A stretch of DNA of 15,654 bases from CALVXC01 sp036636255 (lineage in GTDB: Bacteria; Bacillota_I; Bacilli_A; RF39; UBA660): NCBI GenBank assembly GCA_036636255.1, contig JAVWOV010000015.1, forward strand, positions 1-15,654, in the 5' to 3' direction. The position numbers were made by a program, and so were the translations under genes. The stretch's first letter is position 1, and each line of letters opens with the position of its first letter. The notes below the pieces were generated by a model. The model saw nothing but the letters and a program-made list of their open reading frames with translations, ran no database searches and was not told where the DNA came from. This document shows positions 7,639 to 14,495 of this stretch, piece after piece.

Positions 7639-9372
7639 CTATTTTTTGCTATTTATTTCCTCTTTTATTATATCAAAAAAAACAGATTTTAAAACACTTT
7701 TTGTTTCAGTTTCACCATATTTTCGATAACTTATTAAATTATCCTTTATTTCTTTATCACCAATTATAAAAGTATAAGGTATTTTTTTTATTTGACTTTC
7801 CCGCATACGATAACTTAACTTTTCATCCTTATTATCTAACTTTACTCTTACACCAATTTTTAATAATTCTTGTTGCAATTTATTAGCATATTCTAAATGA
7901 TGTTCATTATTAACAGGAATTATATTTACTATAACCGGCGCTAACCAAGTTGGAAAAGCACCAGCATAATGTTCAATTAATATTCCAATAAATCTTTCGA
8001 TCGAACCATATATAACACGATGAACCATAATTGGTCTTTCTTTTGATCCCGATTCACTAATATAACTTAAATCAAAACGTTTTGGTAAATTCATATCCAA
8101 CTGAATAGTACCACATTGCCAAATTCTACCAATAGCATCCTTAACATGAAAATCTAATTTAGGTCCATAAAAAGCCCCATCGCCTGGATTTACTCTACAT
8201 TTTCGTCCTGCTTTTAAACAAGCACTTTCTAAAGCTTGTTCCGCTTTATCCCAAGTCTTTATATCCCCAATATATTTTTCTTCTGGTCTAGTAGATAATT
8301 CAATATCATACGTTAAATTAAAAACACTATAAAGACGATCAATAAATTTAATTAACCGAATTATTTCCTTTTCAATTTGATCATCCCGCATAAAAATATG
8401 AGCATCGTCCTGTGTAAAATTACGAACTCTAAATAAACCACTTAATGCCCCACTAGCTTCATGACGATGAACAAGTCCTAATTCCCCTATTCTTAAAGGT
8501 AACTCCCTATATGAATGAAGACTATTTTTATAAACAAGGATACCCCCTGGACAATTCATCGGTTTAATTGCAAAATCCTTATCATCTATTTTAGATGTAT
8601 ACATATTATCTTTATAATTATTCCAATGACCAGATAACTCCCATAAATCACGATTTAAAAGAGTAGGTGTTTGAATAAAATCATAGCCCTCTTTAGTATG
8701 CTCTTCATACCAAAAATCTTCTAATATTTTTCGTAAAATCATTCCCTTGGGCAACCAAAAAGGAAATCCCGGTCCATATTCACTAAACATAAACAATTCC
8801 AAGTCCTTACCAATTTTACGATGATCTCTTTTTTTTGCCTCTTCTAATAATTCCAAATGATTATTTAAATCATCCTCATTAGAAAAACATATACCATAAA
8901 TTCTTTGTAACATCTTATTTTTTGCATCACCCTTATAATATGCTCCACTTACCTTAAGTAAACGAAAATATTTAAGCAATTTAGTACTTTTTACATGCGG
9001 TCCTCGGCATAAATCAACAAATTCACCTTGTTGATAAGCTGTAATAACCTCATTAGCATCAAATTTATTTATAAGATCTAATTTATAACAATCATCTTTA
9101 AACATCTTTAACGCTTCATCTTTTGTTAATTCAATTCTTTTTATTAATTTATCACTCTTAACATTCTTTTTCATTTCTTTAGTAATAACTTCTAAATCAG
9201 CATCCGTAATAACTTTACCTTGCAAATCAACATCATAATAAAAACCCTCTTCAATTACTGGACCAACCCAAAATAAAGCATTAGGATATAATTTTTTTAT
9301 TGATTGAGCTAAAAGATGGGCACAACTATGATTTAAAGTGTTTAAATTTTCATTTTCTTTAATATTTATCAT
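7639..9372 (-). CDS. thrS: Threonyl-tRNA synthetase lacking the TGS domain
   Basis: Class II synthetase charging tRNA-Thr and editing mischarged Ser-tRNA. It has 577 residues, about 60 fewer than the usual 640, because it starts at the editing domain and has no N-terminal TGS domain. Editing-site residues are His15 and His19 (HSCAH), Cys122 and His126 (CRGPH). Catalytic zinc ligands Cys274 (MNCPGG), His325 (DDAHIF) and His451 (MVHRV) match the spacing of E. coli Cys334, His385 and His511. Motif 2 is near 300-325, motif 3 GSIERF near 456, and the anticodon-binding domain spans about 480-570. The start overlaps the previous gene as ATGA and has AAAGGAG upstream, so a missed N-terminal extension is unlikely. 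Expression should be controlled by the upstream T-box. Confidence 0.98.
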   Translation of the reverse strand: MINIKENENLNTLNHSCAHLLAQSIKKLYPNALFWVGPVIEEGFYYDVDLQGKVITDADLEVITKEMKKNVKSDKLIKRIELTKDEALKMFKDDCYKLDLINKFDANEVITAYQQGEFVDLCRGPHVKSTKLLKYFRLLKVSGAYYKGDAKNKMLQRIYGICFSNEDDLNNHLELLEEAKKRDHRKIGKDLELFMFSEYGPGFPFWLPKGMILRKILEDFWYEEHTKEGYDFIQTPTLLNRDLWELSGHWNNYKDNMYTSKIDDKDFAIKPMNCPGGILVYKNSLHSYRELPLRIGELGLVHRHEASGALSGLFRVRNFTQDDAHIFMRDDQIEKEIIRLIKFIDRLYSVFNLTYDIELSTRPEEKYIGDIKTWDKAEQALESACLKAGRKCRVNPGDGAFYGPKLDFHVKDAIGRIWQCGTIQLDMNLPKRFDLSYISESGSKERPIMVHRVIYGSIERFIGILIEHYAGAFPTWLAPVIVNIIPVNNEHHLEYANKLQQELLKIGVRVKLDNKDEKLSYRMRESQIKKIPYTFIIGDKEIKDNLISYRKYGETETKSVLKSVFFDIIKEEINSKK

Positions 9373-9764
9373 TCTATCTCTCCTTTAATTATATATTTTT
9401 TCATCTTAATTTTACTTACTTCTTTCACCTTGTTTATATTTAATTTTCTATTCATAATATCGGCAAAATTATCACCTAAAATTATATTATCGACAATATT
9501 ACCTAATTCATCCTTTGATAAATCATTAAGCATATGCGGATTAACATAAGGTAAAACATGACCCATATTATCTTTTACCATAACAATTAATCCATTTAAA
9601 TACATCGTATCCTTCACATAATTCAAAGGAAATCTTTTTATAACTTTATTAGTAACTTTCTTAGCAAGTTTATCATGCGAATATTGGTAATAATGTTTTT
9701 CTGTTATACCACATTCACTTAAAAAAATAGCCATCTTCATTATAAATTTATTACTTAATTTCAT
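9369..9764 (-). CDS. Unknown 131-residue protein between the T-box and thrS
   Basis: I do not recognise this protein. The ATG at 9764 has a G-rich Shine-Dalgarno (AAGGGGG) just upstream; an open frame extends to 9827 but would run into the T-box terminator, so the longer form is rejected. The product is basic and mixed helix/strand, with no signal peptide or membrane helix. Visible features are an aromatic stretch EKHYYQYSHDKLAKKV (about 23-38), a probable beta region LNGLIVMVKDNMGHVLPYV (about 57-75) and a Lys-rich C-terminus. It overlaps thrS as ATGA, so the two are probably coupled, and it is the first gene controlled by the T-box. It does not look like the missing TGS domain of ThrS, though a partner role is conceivable. 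Confidence 0.82.
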   Translation of the reverse strand: MKLSNKFIMKMAIFLSECGITEKHYYQYSHDKLAKKVTNKVIKRFPLNYVKDTMYLNGLIVMVKDNMGHVLPYVNPHMLNDLSKDELGNIVDNIILGDNFADIMNRKLNINKVKEVSKIKMKKYIIKGEIE

Positions 9765-9783
9765 ATTTCCCCCTTTTTTATAT

Positions 9784-9817
9784 AAAAAAACTCCTACATA
9801 TATAATATATAAGGAGT
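9784..9817 (-). terminator. T-box-controlled terminator
   Basis: Minus strand ACTCCT (9817-9812) pairs with AGGAGT (9795-9790) around an AT-rich inner stem, followed by seven U residues (9790-9784). It is mutually exclusive with the antiterminator because both use 9812-9815. It lies 20 nt upstream of the 131-residue gene's ATG. Confidence 0.88.
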
Positions 9818-9993
9818 GCTCTAGCACGGTACCATCCTACCTTTTACTTAATTTTATAACGGATTTTTCCCGGATAACTCTTTAGAAGTTTCTGTTCATA
9901 GGTAGTAATTATTATAGATATTATTATCTTCCATCACCGATAACTTCCTTTAAATACTTATATAATAATCATGTCCTAATCAAAACATTTATA
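9784..9993 (-). ncRNA. T-box riboswitch (threonine) upstream of thrS operon
   Basis: The leader senses uncharged tRNA-Thr. The T-box is seen as AGGATGGTACCGTGC from 9838: AGGA (9838-9835) pairs with TCCT (9815-9812) and GTGC (9827-9824) with GCAC (9819-9816), leaving the bulge TGGTACC whose TGGT can pair with an ACCA tRNA 3' end. The same 9812-9817 bases alternatively join the terminator. Stem I can be drawn: base helix 9986-9981/9894-9888, TAGG/CCTA (9978-9975/9902-9899), a 10-bp helix 9970-9961/9916-9907, and a distal hairpin TTATC/GATAA with loop GGTGATGGAA. The internal loop presents ACT then A at 9906-9903, a Thr codon; the adjacent ACC (9903-9901) is the alternative specifier. Confidence 0.9.
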
Positions 9994-9999
9994 TATTTT

Positions 10000-10028
10000 A
10001 TTTTACGCAATTTTTTAATATTTGTCAA
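10000..10028 (-). promoter_or_regulatory. Sigma-A promoter of the T-box/thrS operon
   Basis: Minus strand: perfect -35 TTGACA (10028-10023), 17-nt spacer, -10 TAAAAT (10005-10000). Transcription should begin near 9993, immediately before stem I of the T-box. It is the best consensus promoter in the window and lies about 70 nt past the dnaI stop codon. Confidence 0.85.
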
Positions 10029-10099
10029 TCATATTTTTTAGTTTTTCAAAAATCATTCTTATCTTTATTATTAATTTCATACTAAAAATAAAACATAAT

Positions 10100-11011
10100 T
10101 TATTTTCTTAAATTTTCACTAATCATTTCTTCCATATCAGTTAATTGTTTAATTCTTTCAACAACCCGACGTGCCTTCACCACATCAACATCATCTTTGC
10201 TAATACTAAAATGTTTTTCTAAACTAGCCATATCTAAATTAGAAGTAAAAAAAGTAGGTAATTGTTCTTGCATCCGATACTGAATAATCGGGCATAATAT
10301 TTCGTCCCGATTCCAAGCCGTCATACTTTCCGCCCCAATATCATCAATTAATAAAAGTGGAACTTTTTTTATATAACTAACTTTTTTACAATAATCAGTT
10401 GTAAAAGACGCCTTTAAATCTCTTAAATACTCTGGCCAAAATATAATAGCACTTTTAATATTTTTTTTAGCCAACTCATTAAATAAAGCCGCAACCAAAT
10501 AAGTCTTACCACAACCAAAATTACCATATAAATAAAGGCCTTTTTGATTTTTATCCAGTTCGTATGAAACTATAAAATTCTTTAACCATTTTATAACTTT
10601 ATATCGATTAGTATCTTTTTTATAAATATTTTTCATTGACGCTTCCTTTATTTCCTTAGGAATATCAAAAAGATAAATATTATTTAAATATTTAGATTCC
10701 TTAGCTCGTTTTTGCTCATGTTTACACGCCTTATATTGAAACTGTAAATTGCTATTAATTATTTTAGGTAAATAAACAAAACCATTTATTTGATTTTTAC
10801 AAGCATATAACCCCGGACACAATGTACAATTATGATACTCATCACTACACTTTTTTAATAATGACGTATATTTTATCAAACTATTACGTGGTAAATTTAT
10901 TTTAGACACAAACGCTAAAAAATTCTTATTTTCACATTCAGCCAAAAAAGAATCCGTCAAATTATACTTTTTAAATTTCATTTGTTTTAAATTATCATCT
11001 AATGTTTTCAA
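10100..11011 (-). CDS. dnaI: Primosomal protein DnaI, helicase loader (AAA+ ATPase)
   Basis: Loads the replicative helicase onto DNA together with DnaB and DnaD. About 303 residues. The N-terminal helicase-interaction region carries a zinc-finger-like CTLCPGLYAC (Cys62, Cys65, Cys71) and Cys96 (YKACKHE). The C-terminal AAA+ domain has Walker A GNFGCGKT (163-170), Walker B LLLIDDIGAE (219-228), sensor-1 FTSNLD (about 255-260) and ARRVVERI near 280, the probable arginine-finger region. The TTG at 11011 is preferred because AGGTGATC, a match to the 16S tail, sits about 8 nt upstream. A GTG at 11020 overlapping the dnaB stop is the alternative, but it has no ribosome binding site. It follows dnaB at once, as in Bacilli. 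No clear terminator follows. Confidence 0.95.
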   Translation of the reverse strand: MKTLDDNLKQMKFKKYNLTDSFLAECENKNFLAFVSKINLPRNSLIKYTSLLKKCSDEYHNCTLCPGLYACKNQINGFVYLPKIINSNLQFQYKACKHEQKRAKESKYLNNIYLFDIPKEIKEASMKNIYKKDTNRYKVIKWLKNFIVSYELDKNQKGLYLYGNFGCGKTYLVAALFNELAKKNIKSAIIFWPEYLRDLKASFTTDYCKKVSYIKKVPLLLIDDIGAESMTAWNRDEILCPIIQYRMQEQLPTFFTSNLDMASLEKHFSISKDDVDVVKARRVVERIKQLTDMEEMISENLRK

Positions 11012-11016
11012 ATTGA

Positions 11017-12303
11017 TCACCTATATTCACTTAACATTTTTTCCATTTGTTTTAACTCTTCATCACTTGCAATATTTTGTTCAAGCTTCTTATCAAACCA
11101 AACCGGTTTTGCTTGAATTTTTACCGTTTTTTTCTTAGCTATTTTTTGTCTATTCTTATACTCATCCTCAGCTATTTTCATAGCATCTGTTACCGTTTTT
11201 ATATTACTTTTACACCACTGACCAGCAATTGCCTCAACAAATGCCTTAGTTAATTTATTATTATTTATTCTTAACACATAATCAATTAAAACATTAACAA
11301 CACCTGGATTCAAATTTAATTCAATCAACAAATATTCCACTAATTTTAAATCAGTTTTAGTAGGAACTGATCCATGATATTTACTAGCTAAAAAATTATA
11401 TGGCGTCGTTGTTTCAAACATATAAATTATTTTTGACCTATTTGAACTATCATTTAATTTCGTTCTTAAATATTCCGGTTGATTTTTATAAACCAAACTA
11501 GGTAATCGTCCACCATTTTCAAAACGATATAATTTACGAGCATTTTCACGTAATAATTCCTTATCAATATTATGCTTTTCATTAATCGAATTAAAAATAA
11601 TGCTTTTTATTTGTTCACTATTAATATTATAAACAAAAACTAATTTATAAAGTAAATCTCTAGTTTCATTAGTAATATTCTTTTTGTTTAACATTTCATC
11701 AGGAATTATACTAATAATCTCATCAAGATTTATTTCAACATTCATAAGTAATTTATTTTTTCTATAACTTTTAATATTCTTGATTTCACTATTAAAATTA
11801 GTAATATCAACTGGCTCAAACACTTCATTAAATAAACAAGTTATTTCCTCATAATCATTTAATTTAATAGGTGGAACTTTAAAAAAAGATATTGTTTTAC
11901 GATATTCCAACAATCCTATATTACTCGATAACGAAATGCTCAACAAAGGATTATTTATAAATTCCTTAGGTGATAATGGTGAAAATATTTCATAAATAAA
12001 ATTATTTACATTCCCCTTTTTTACAAAAGTTTTTACTAAACCAACTGCTTCTAATTTTTCCCGAGCAATAATAATATCTTCTAAAGCATTTTGCATACTT
12101 ACCATTAAAGTATGATGTGAAACTTCATTTGAACAACTGTCAGTTTTATCTAAATATGAACATAAAGTAAAATATAAACTTATAGCATCTGACCCTATAA
12201 TAGGCTGATATAACATAACTAAAATTTTTTTATCCTGTTCATTAATTATTGTCTTATTAAATACCACAAAACGATCAGCCGGCAAAATCCCCATTTTAAT
12301 CAT
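11017..12303 (-). CDS. dnaB: Replication initiation and membrane attachment protein DnaB
   Basis: Bacilli-type DnaB (not the helicase), a DnaD-related protein that with DnaD and DnaI recruits helicase at oriC and stalled forks. About 428 residues, near the B. subtilis length. The N-terminal part (about 1-110) resembles the winged-helix DDBH1 region. The C-terminal part has a DnaD-like DDBH2 domain at about 297-380, including the helix AFVEAIAGQWCKSNIKTVTD with Trp363. A Lys-rich tail follows, with the PVWFDKKLE motif seen in many members. The ATG at 12303 has GGAGG about 8 nt upstream; the frame extends to a TTG at 12318, but that codon is part of the ribosome binding site. Only a weak -10 (TATTAT near 12336) is seen upstream, so readthrough from the XRE gene may contribute. 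Confidence 0.93.
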   Translation of the reverse strand: MIKMGILPADRFVVFNKTIINEQDKKILVMLYQPIIGSDAISLYFTLCSYLDKTDSCSNEVSHHTLMVSMQNALEDIIIAREKLEAVGLVKTFVKKGNVNNFIYEIFSPLSPKEFINNPLLSISLSSNIGLLEYRKTISFFKVPPIKLNDYEEITCLFNEVFEPVDITNFNSEIKNIKSYRKNKLLMNVEINLDEIISIIPDEMLNKKNITNETRDLLYKLVFVYNINSEQIKSIIFNSINEKHNIDKELLRENARKLYRFENGGRLPSLVYKNQPEYLRTKLNDSSNRSKIIYMFETTTPYNFLASKYHGSVPTKTDLKLVEYLLIELNLNPGVVNVLIDYVLRINNNKLTKAFVEAIAGQWCKSNIKTVTDAMKIAEDEYKNRQKIAKKKTVKIQAKPVWFDKKLEQNIASDEELKQMEKMLSEYR

Positions 12304-12360
12304 GAAATATCCCTCCAATCATACTTGTTAATAATAGTTTAACATAATTTTTCTTAATTA

Positions 12361-12396
12361 AAAAGAGAAAAGCCATAAAAATTAATTTTAATGGCT
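12361..12396 (-). terminator. Terminator after the minus-strand XRE gene
   Basis: Minus strand AGCCAT (12396-12391) pairs with ATGGCT (12376-12371), extended by the inner complementary AAAATT/AATTTT, and followed by a U-rich tract (TTTCTCTTTTT). The hairpin overlaps the gene's last three codons and stop. It separates the regulator from dnaB, possibly incompletely. Confidence 0.7.
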
Positions 12397-12594
12397 ATCT
12401 TTATGATCTTGATAAAAAAGATGGTCCGGTTTAACATGAAAAACAGCGGAAATTTTAATAGCCATATCATATGATAATCGTCTAGTACAATTTTCAAGTT
12501 GGCAATAAAATGGTTTGCTAATTCCCAACTTATCTCCCATTTGTTTTGTTGTTAATTTGTTTTTATAACGTAGTGCTTTTAATTTTTTATACAT
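12388..12594 (-). CDS. Small XRE-family transcriptional regulator
   Basis: This 68-residue protein is essentially a single Cro/C1-type helix-turn-helix domain. The HTH is TTKQMGDKLGISKPFYCQLENCTRRL (about 15-40, quoted in two parts: TTKQMGDKLGIS and KPFYCQLENCTRRL), followed by YDMAIKISAVFHVKPDHLF, the usual closing helices. The start ATG at 12594 has a perfect AAGGAGG (12607-12601) and sits about 12 nt after the predicted transcription start of its extended -10 promoter. It is divergent from a second XRE gene. A candidate operator overlaps its promoter, so autorepression is likely, by inference. It is too short for a sensory domain. It lies upstream of dnaB with a terminator between them. 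Confidence 0.92.
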   Translation of the reverse strand: MYKKLKALRYKNKLTTKQMGDKLGISKPFYCQLENCTRRLSYDMAIKISAVFHVKPDHLFYQDHKDSH

Positions 12595-12612
12595 TTACTT
12601 CCTCCTTGATAT

Positions 12613-12621
12613 ATTATAACA
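12613..12621 (-). promoter_or_regulatory. Extended -10 promoter of the minus-strand XRE gene
   Basis: Minus strand TGTTATAAT: TG at 12621-12620 and TATAAT at 12618-12613. No good -35 is seen. The expected transcription start lies within or next to the AAGGAGG ribosome binding site, giving a very short leader. Confidence 0.65.
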
Positions 12622-12642
12622 CACATGTTCACTATCAGTGTG
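12620..12642. promoter_or_regulatory. Candidate XRE operator (inverted repeats)
   Basis: CACAC (12620-12624) and GTGTG (12638-12642) form an inverted repeat. Nested within is the tighter perfect palindrome CACT-ATC-AGTG (12630-12640), a form common for XRE dimers. The site covers the spacer region just upstream of the -10 of the minus-strand XRE promoter, where a bound protein would block RNA polymerase. The binding protein is not known. Confidence 0.5.
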
Positions 12643-12670
12643 CTGTTTTTATTATTTTTTTATGAGAAAA

Positions 12671-12679
12671 TGATAATAT
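12671..12679 (+). promoter_or_regulatory. Extended -10 promoter of the plus-strand XRE gene
   Basis: TGATAATAT: TG (12671-12672), one base, then TAATAT (12674-12679). The -35 region is only T-rich. The predicted start is near 12686, inside the palindrome at 12684-12700. Confidence 0.5.
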
Positions 12680-12683
12680 AGAT

Positions 12684-12700
12684 TTGGTAATTTTTACCAA
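12684..12700. repeat. 17-bp perfect palindrome at the start of the plus-strand XRE transcript
   Basis: TTGGTAA-TTT-TTACCAA has perfect 7-base arms. It lies between the -10 and the Shine-Dalgarno (AGGAG, 12702-12706) of the plus-strand XRE gene. It may be an operator for autorepression, or an RNA hairpin next to the ribosome binding site. It is unlike the CACT/AGTG site of the divergent gene, so the two regulators may have different operators. Confidence 0.65.
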
Positions 12701-12713
12701 TAGGAGTGATTAT

Positions 12714-12956
12714 ATGGTGGATAATAAAGATTTAGCGCGACAATATAATATTTTCAGTAATAATGTTCGCTATTTTAGAAAAAGAAAAATATTAACACAA
12801 GAACAATTAGCTGAGCAATGTGATTTAAGTACATCCTATATCAAACAAATTGAGTCTAACAAAGAATTTAAAAACGTTTCTTTAATGGTTATATTGAAAA
12901 TTTCTAAAATTTTAGAAATTCCCATTAATGAATTATTTATTTTAAAGGATCACTAG
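12714..12956 (+). CDS. Small XRE-family transcriptional regulator (divergent)
   Basis: This 80-residue protein is one Cro/C1-type helix-turn-helix domain. A short N-terminal tail precedes the domain beginning at about residue 14; the HTH is TQEQLAEQCDLSTSYIKQIE (28-47), followed by VSLMVILKISKILEIPINEL, typical of the closing helices. The ATG at 12714 has AGGAG seven nt upstream and is preferred over a TTG at 12684 that lies in the palindrome. It is divergent from the 68-residue XRE gene and convergent with yebC, whose stop is only 10 nt away. No phage or toxin gene is adjacent. Autoregulation through the palindrome at 12684-12700 is an inference. Confidence 0.93.
   Translation: MVDNKDLARQYNIFSNNVRYFRKRKILTQEQLAEQCDLSTSYIKQIESNKEFKNVSLMVILKISKILEIPINELFILKDH
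12899..12920. repeat. 22-bp perfect palindrome inside the XRE coding sequence
   Basis: Two 11-base arms, AATTTCTAAAA and TTTTAGAAATT, are exact reverse complements without a spacer. They encode part of the last helices of the plus-strand XRE protein (KISKILEI). It may be an internal operator or chance in AT-rich coding sequence. Confidence 0.5.
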
Positions 12957-12968
12957 TTGATTTTTTTT
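12944..12968 (+). terminator. Weak terminator after the plus-strand XRE gene
   Basis: ATCA (12949-12952) pairs with TGAT (12958-12961) around a 5-nt loop, extendable with G-U pairs and A-U pairs (12944-12948 with 12962-12966), then a run of T to 12968. It spans the stop codon of the XRE gene and reaches the stop of the convergent yebC gene. Confidence 0.4.
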
Positions 12969-13683
12969 ATTTTATCAAAACATTATGATAAACTTGTTTA
13001 ACATCTGAAACGTCATCTAACATTATTAACATTTTTTCAAATTGCTCGCTTGCTTCACCTTCCAAAACAATTTGATCCTTTGGTTTCATTTCTATTTCGT
13101 CAATATCAAAATTAATATGTGGTATTTTATTATTAATAGCCGCTTTTATTTTAAATAAATCAGTTGGTTTACCATAAACTATAATACTATCCTTTACCAT
13201 TATATCAATTATATCTATATCATTTTCAATCATTAATTCTAAAGTCTCATCTTCCGTTAATCCCTTAAAACCAACCACACATAAATGATCGTACATGTAA
13301 GCTACACTCCCTGTTTTACCCATTTGACCATTATTTTTATTTAAAGCTGGTCTTATATAACTTAAAGTTCGATTAACATTATCAGTTAAACACTCAACTA
13401 TTAAAGTAGCACCACCAGGGCCAAAGATTTCATAACGAACAGCATCATAATTTTCTAAAATACCACTGTTAACCTTATCAATTGCTCTTTTAATTATATC
13501 AGCTGGTACTTGCTCCTTTTTAGCTCTTTCTATCAATCTCTTCAAAGTAGCATTACCCTCTATTTCCACACCACCCTGTTTAGCCGACTGATATATTTCC
13601 TTAGCATACATTGAATATAATTTAGCTTTACTAGCACCCGTTTTTTGAATACTTGCCTTTCTTACTTCATAAGCTCTTCCCAT
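12967..13683 (-). CDS. yebC: YebC/TACO1-family protein (YeeI-like)
   Basis: The 238-residue protein is full length for the family and starts with MGRAYEVRKASIQKTGASKAKLYS (quoted parts: MGRAYEVRKAS, KTGASKAKLYS), closer to the YeeI/YeeN subgroup than to E. coli YebC (MAGHSKW). Other hallmarks are KEIYQSAKQGG, VPADIIKRAIDK, YEIFGPGGATLIVECLTDNV (a GPGG turn), GQMGKTGSVAYMYD and the C-terminal DVKQVYHNV. These proteins were long called transcriptional regulators; TACO1 and recent bacterial work support a role in translation elongation on difficult sequences. The ATG at 13683 has AGG upstream and matches the family start. A GTG at 13722 overlapping the rnc stop is rejected. It lies 35 nt after rnc in the same orientation. 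Confidence 0.96.
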   Translation of the reverse strand: MGRAYEVRKASIQKTGASKAKLYSMYAKEIYQSAKQGGVEIEGNATLKRLIERAKKEQVPADIIKRAIDKVNSGILENYDAVRYEIFGPGGATLIVECLTDNVNRTLSYIRPALNKNNGQMGKTGSVAYMYDHLCVVGFKGLTEDETLELMIENDIDIIDIMVKDSIIVYGKPTDLFKIKAAINNKIPHINFDIDEIEMKPKDQIVLEGEASEQFEKMLIMLDDVSDVKQVYHNVLIK

Positions 13684-13718
13684 TTTATACCTACTTTCTT
13701 TAACACATATTTTTAAAA

Positions 13719-14393
13719 TCACCCTTTTATATAAATAGATCTCTGGGCTTTTTTTAAAGCATCCTTAGCAGCCAATTGCTCTGCTTCTTTTTTACTATAA
13801 GCAGTCCCTTGACCATAAATTAAATTATCTATTTTCACATTAATGGTAAATATTTTCTTATGCGATGGCCCTGATTCATTAATTACAATATACTCTAAAG
13901 TTCTTTTATCAGTTTGCACTAACTCTTGTAAAGAAGATTTATAATCAATAATTTCTGCCACTTCTTCATTTTCAATAAAGGGAATTACTTTACTATAAAA
14001 AAACTTCTTAACCATTTCTAATCCTTGATCTAAGTATATTGCTCCCATGAATGCTTCAAAAACATCAGCAATAATAGCCTTATGAATTTTTCCGTTTTCT
14101 ATTTCCCCTTTTCCTAACAATATATATTCATTTAAACCTATTTTTAAAGCAAGATCATAAAGAGCAGTTTCACAAACATAATGAGCACGTAATTTAGTCA
14201 TTGTTCCTTCATCATTTTTTTCCTTATTAAAAAGATATTCACTCATAACTAGTTCTAAAACAGCATCACCTAAAAATTCAAGTCGTTCGTAACTAGGTAA
14301 TTTATTCTCATGAGCATATGACGTATGTGTAAATGCTTGTTTATATAACTCTGGATGTACAGGTATTATTTTTAATTGTTCTAAAATTTTCAT
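13719..14393 (-). CDS. rnc: Ribonuclease III
   Basis: Double-strand-specific endoribonuclease that processes the rRNA precursor and some mRNAs. Normal length at 224 residues. The RNase III domain has the signature ERLEFLGDAVLEL (36-48) with Glu36 and Asp43, and the second metal-site pair Asp110 and Glu113 in ADVFEAFMGAIYLD, with the same spacing as E. coli Glu38, Asp45, Asp114 and Glu117. A dsRNA-binding domain follows (about 148-218), with GPSHKK at 175-180 and KKEAEQLAAKDAL. The ATG at 14393 has AAGAAGGA upstream and a promoter just beyond. yebC follows 35 nt later and is probably co-transcribed. The hairpin between rpsO and pnp in this window is a possible but unproven target. Confidence 0.98.
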   Translation of the reverse strand: MKILEQLKIIPVHPELYKQAFTHTSYAHENKLPSYERLEFLGDAVLELVMSEYLFNKEKNDEGTMTKLRAHYVCETALYDLALKIGLNEYILLGKGEIENGKIHKAIIADVFEAFMGAIYLDQGLEMVKKFFYSKVIPFIENEEVAEIIDYKSSLQELVQTDKRTLEYIVINESGPSHKKIFTINVKIDNLIYGQGTAYSKKEAEQLAAKDALKKAQRSIYIKG

Positions 14394-14416
14394 ATTATTC
14401 CTTCTTCTCTGTAAAT

Positions 14417-14445
14417 ATTATATCAAATAAATGACCATTTATTAA
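14417..14445 (-). promoter_or_regulatory. Promoter of rnc-yebC
   Basis: Minus strand: -35-like TTAATA (14445-14440), 17-nt spacer, -10 TATAAT (14422-14417), with extended -10 TG at 14425-14424. It sits about 24 nt upstream of the rnc ATG, back to back with the yidD promoter. Confidence 0.7.
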
Positions 14446-14452
14446 TATATAT

Positions 14453-14481
14453 TTTACTTTTTATTAAATTTGTCGTATAAT
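14453..14481 (+). promoter_or_regulatory. Promoter of yidD-lipoprotein
   Basis: Plus strand: -35-like TTTACT (14453-14458), 17-nt spacer, -10 TATAAT (14476-14481); a second TATAAT follows at 14482-14487. The transcript would start only some 8 nt before the yidD ATG, so the leader is very short and carries GGTGAT as its ribosome contact. Confidence 0.65.
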
Positions 14482-14495
14482 TATAATGGTGATTT

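Noticed and set aside
9765..9827. N-terminal extension of the 131-residue protein
   Set aside because: These codons cover the T-box terminator and antiterminator; the G-rich Shine-Dalgarno fits the ATG at 9764.
10029..10099. Rho-independent terminator after dnaI
   Set aside because: Only A/T tracts such as TTTTTGAAAAA are present; no stem with GC pairs followed by a U run on the minus strand.
12388..12956. Prophage or toxin-antitoxin module around the XRE pair
   Set aside because: Both regulators are lone DNA-binding domains; no toxin, integrase or attachment site is adjacent, and the flanking genes are housekeeping.
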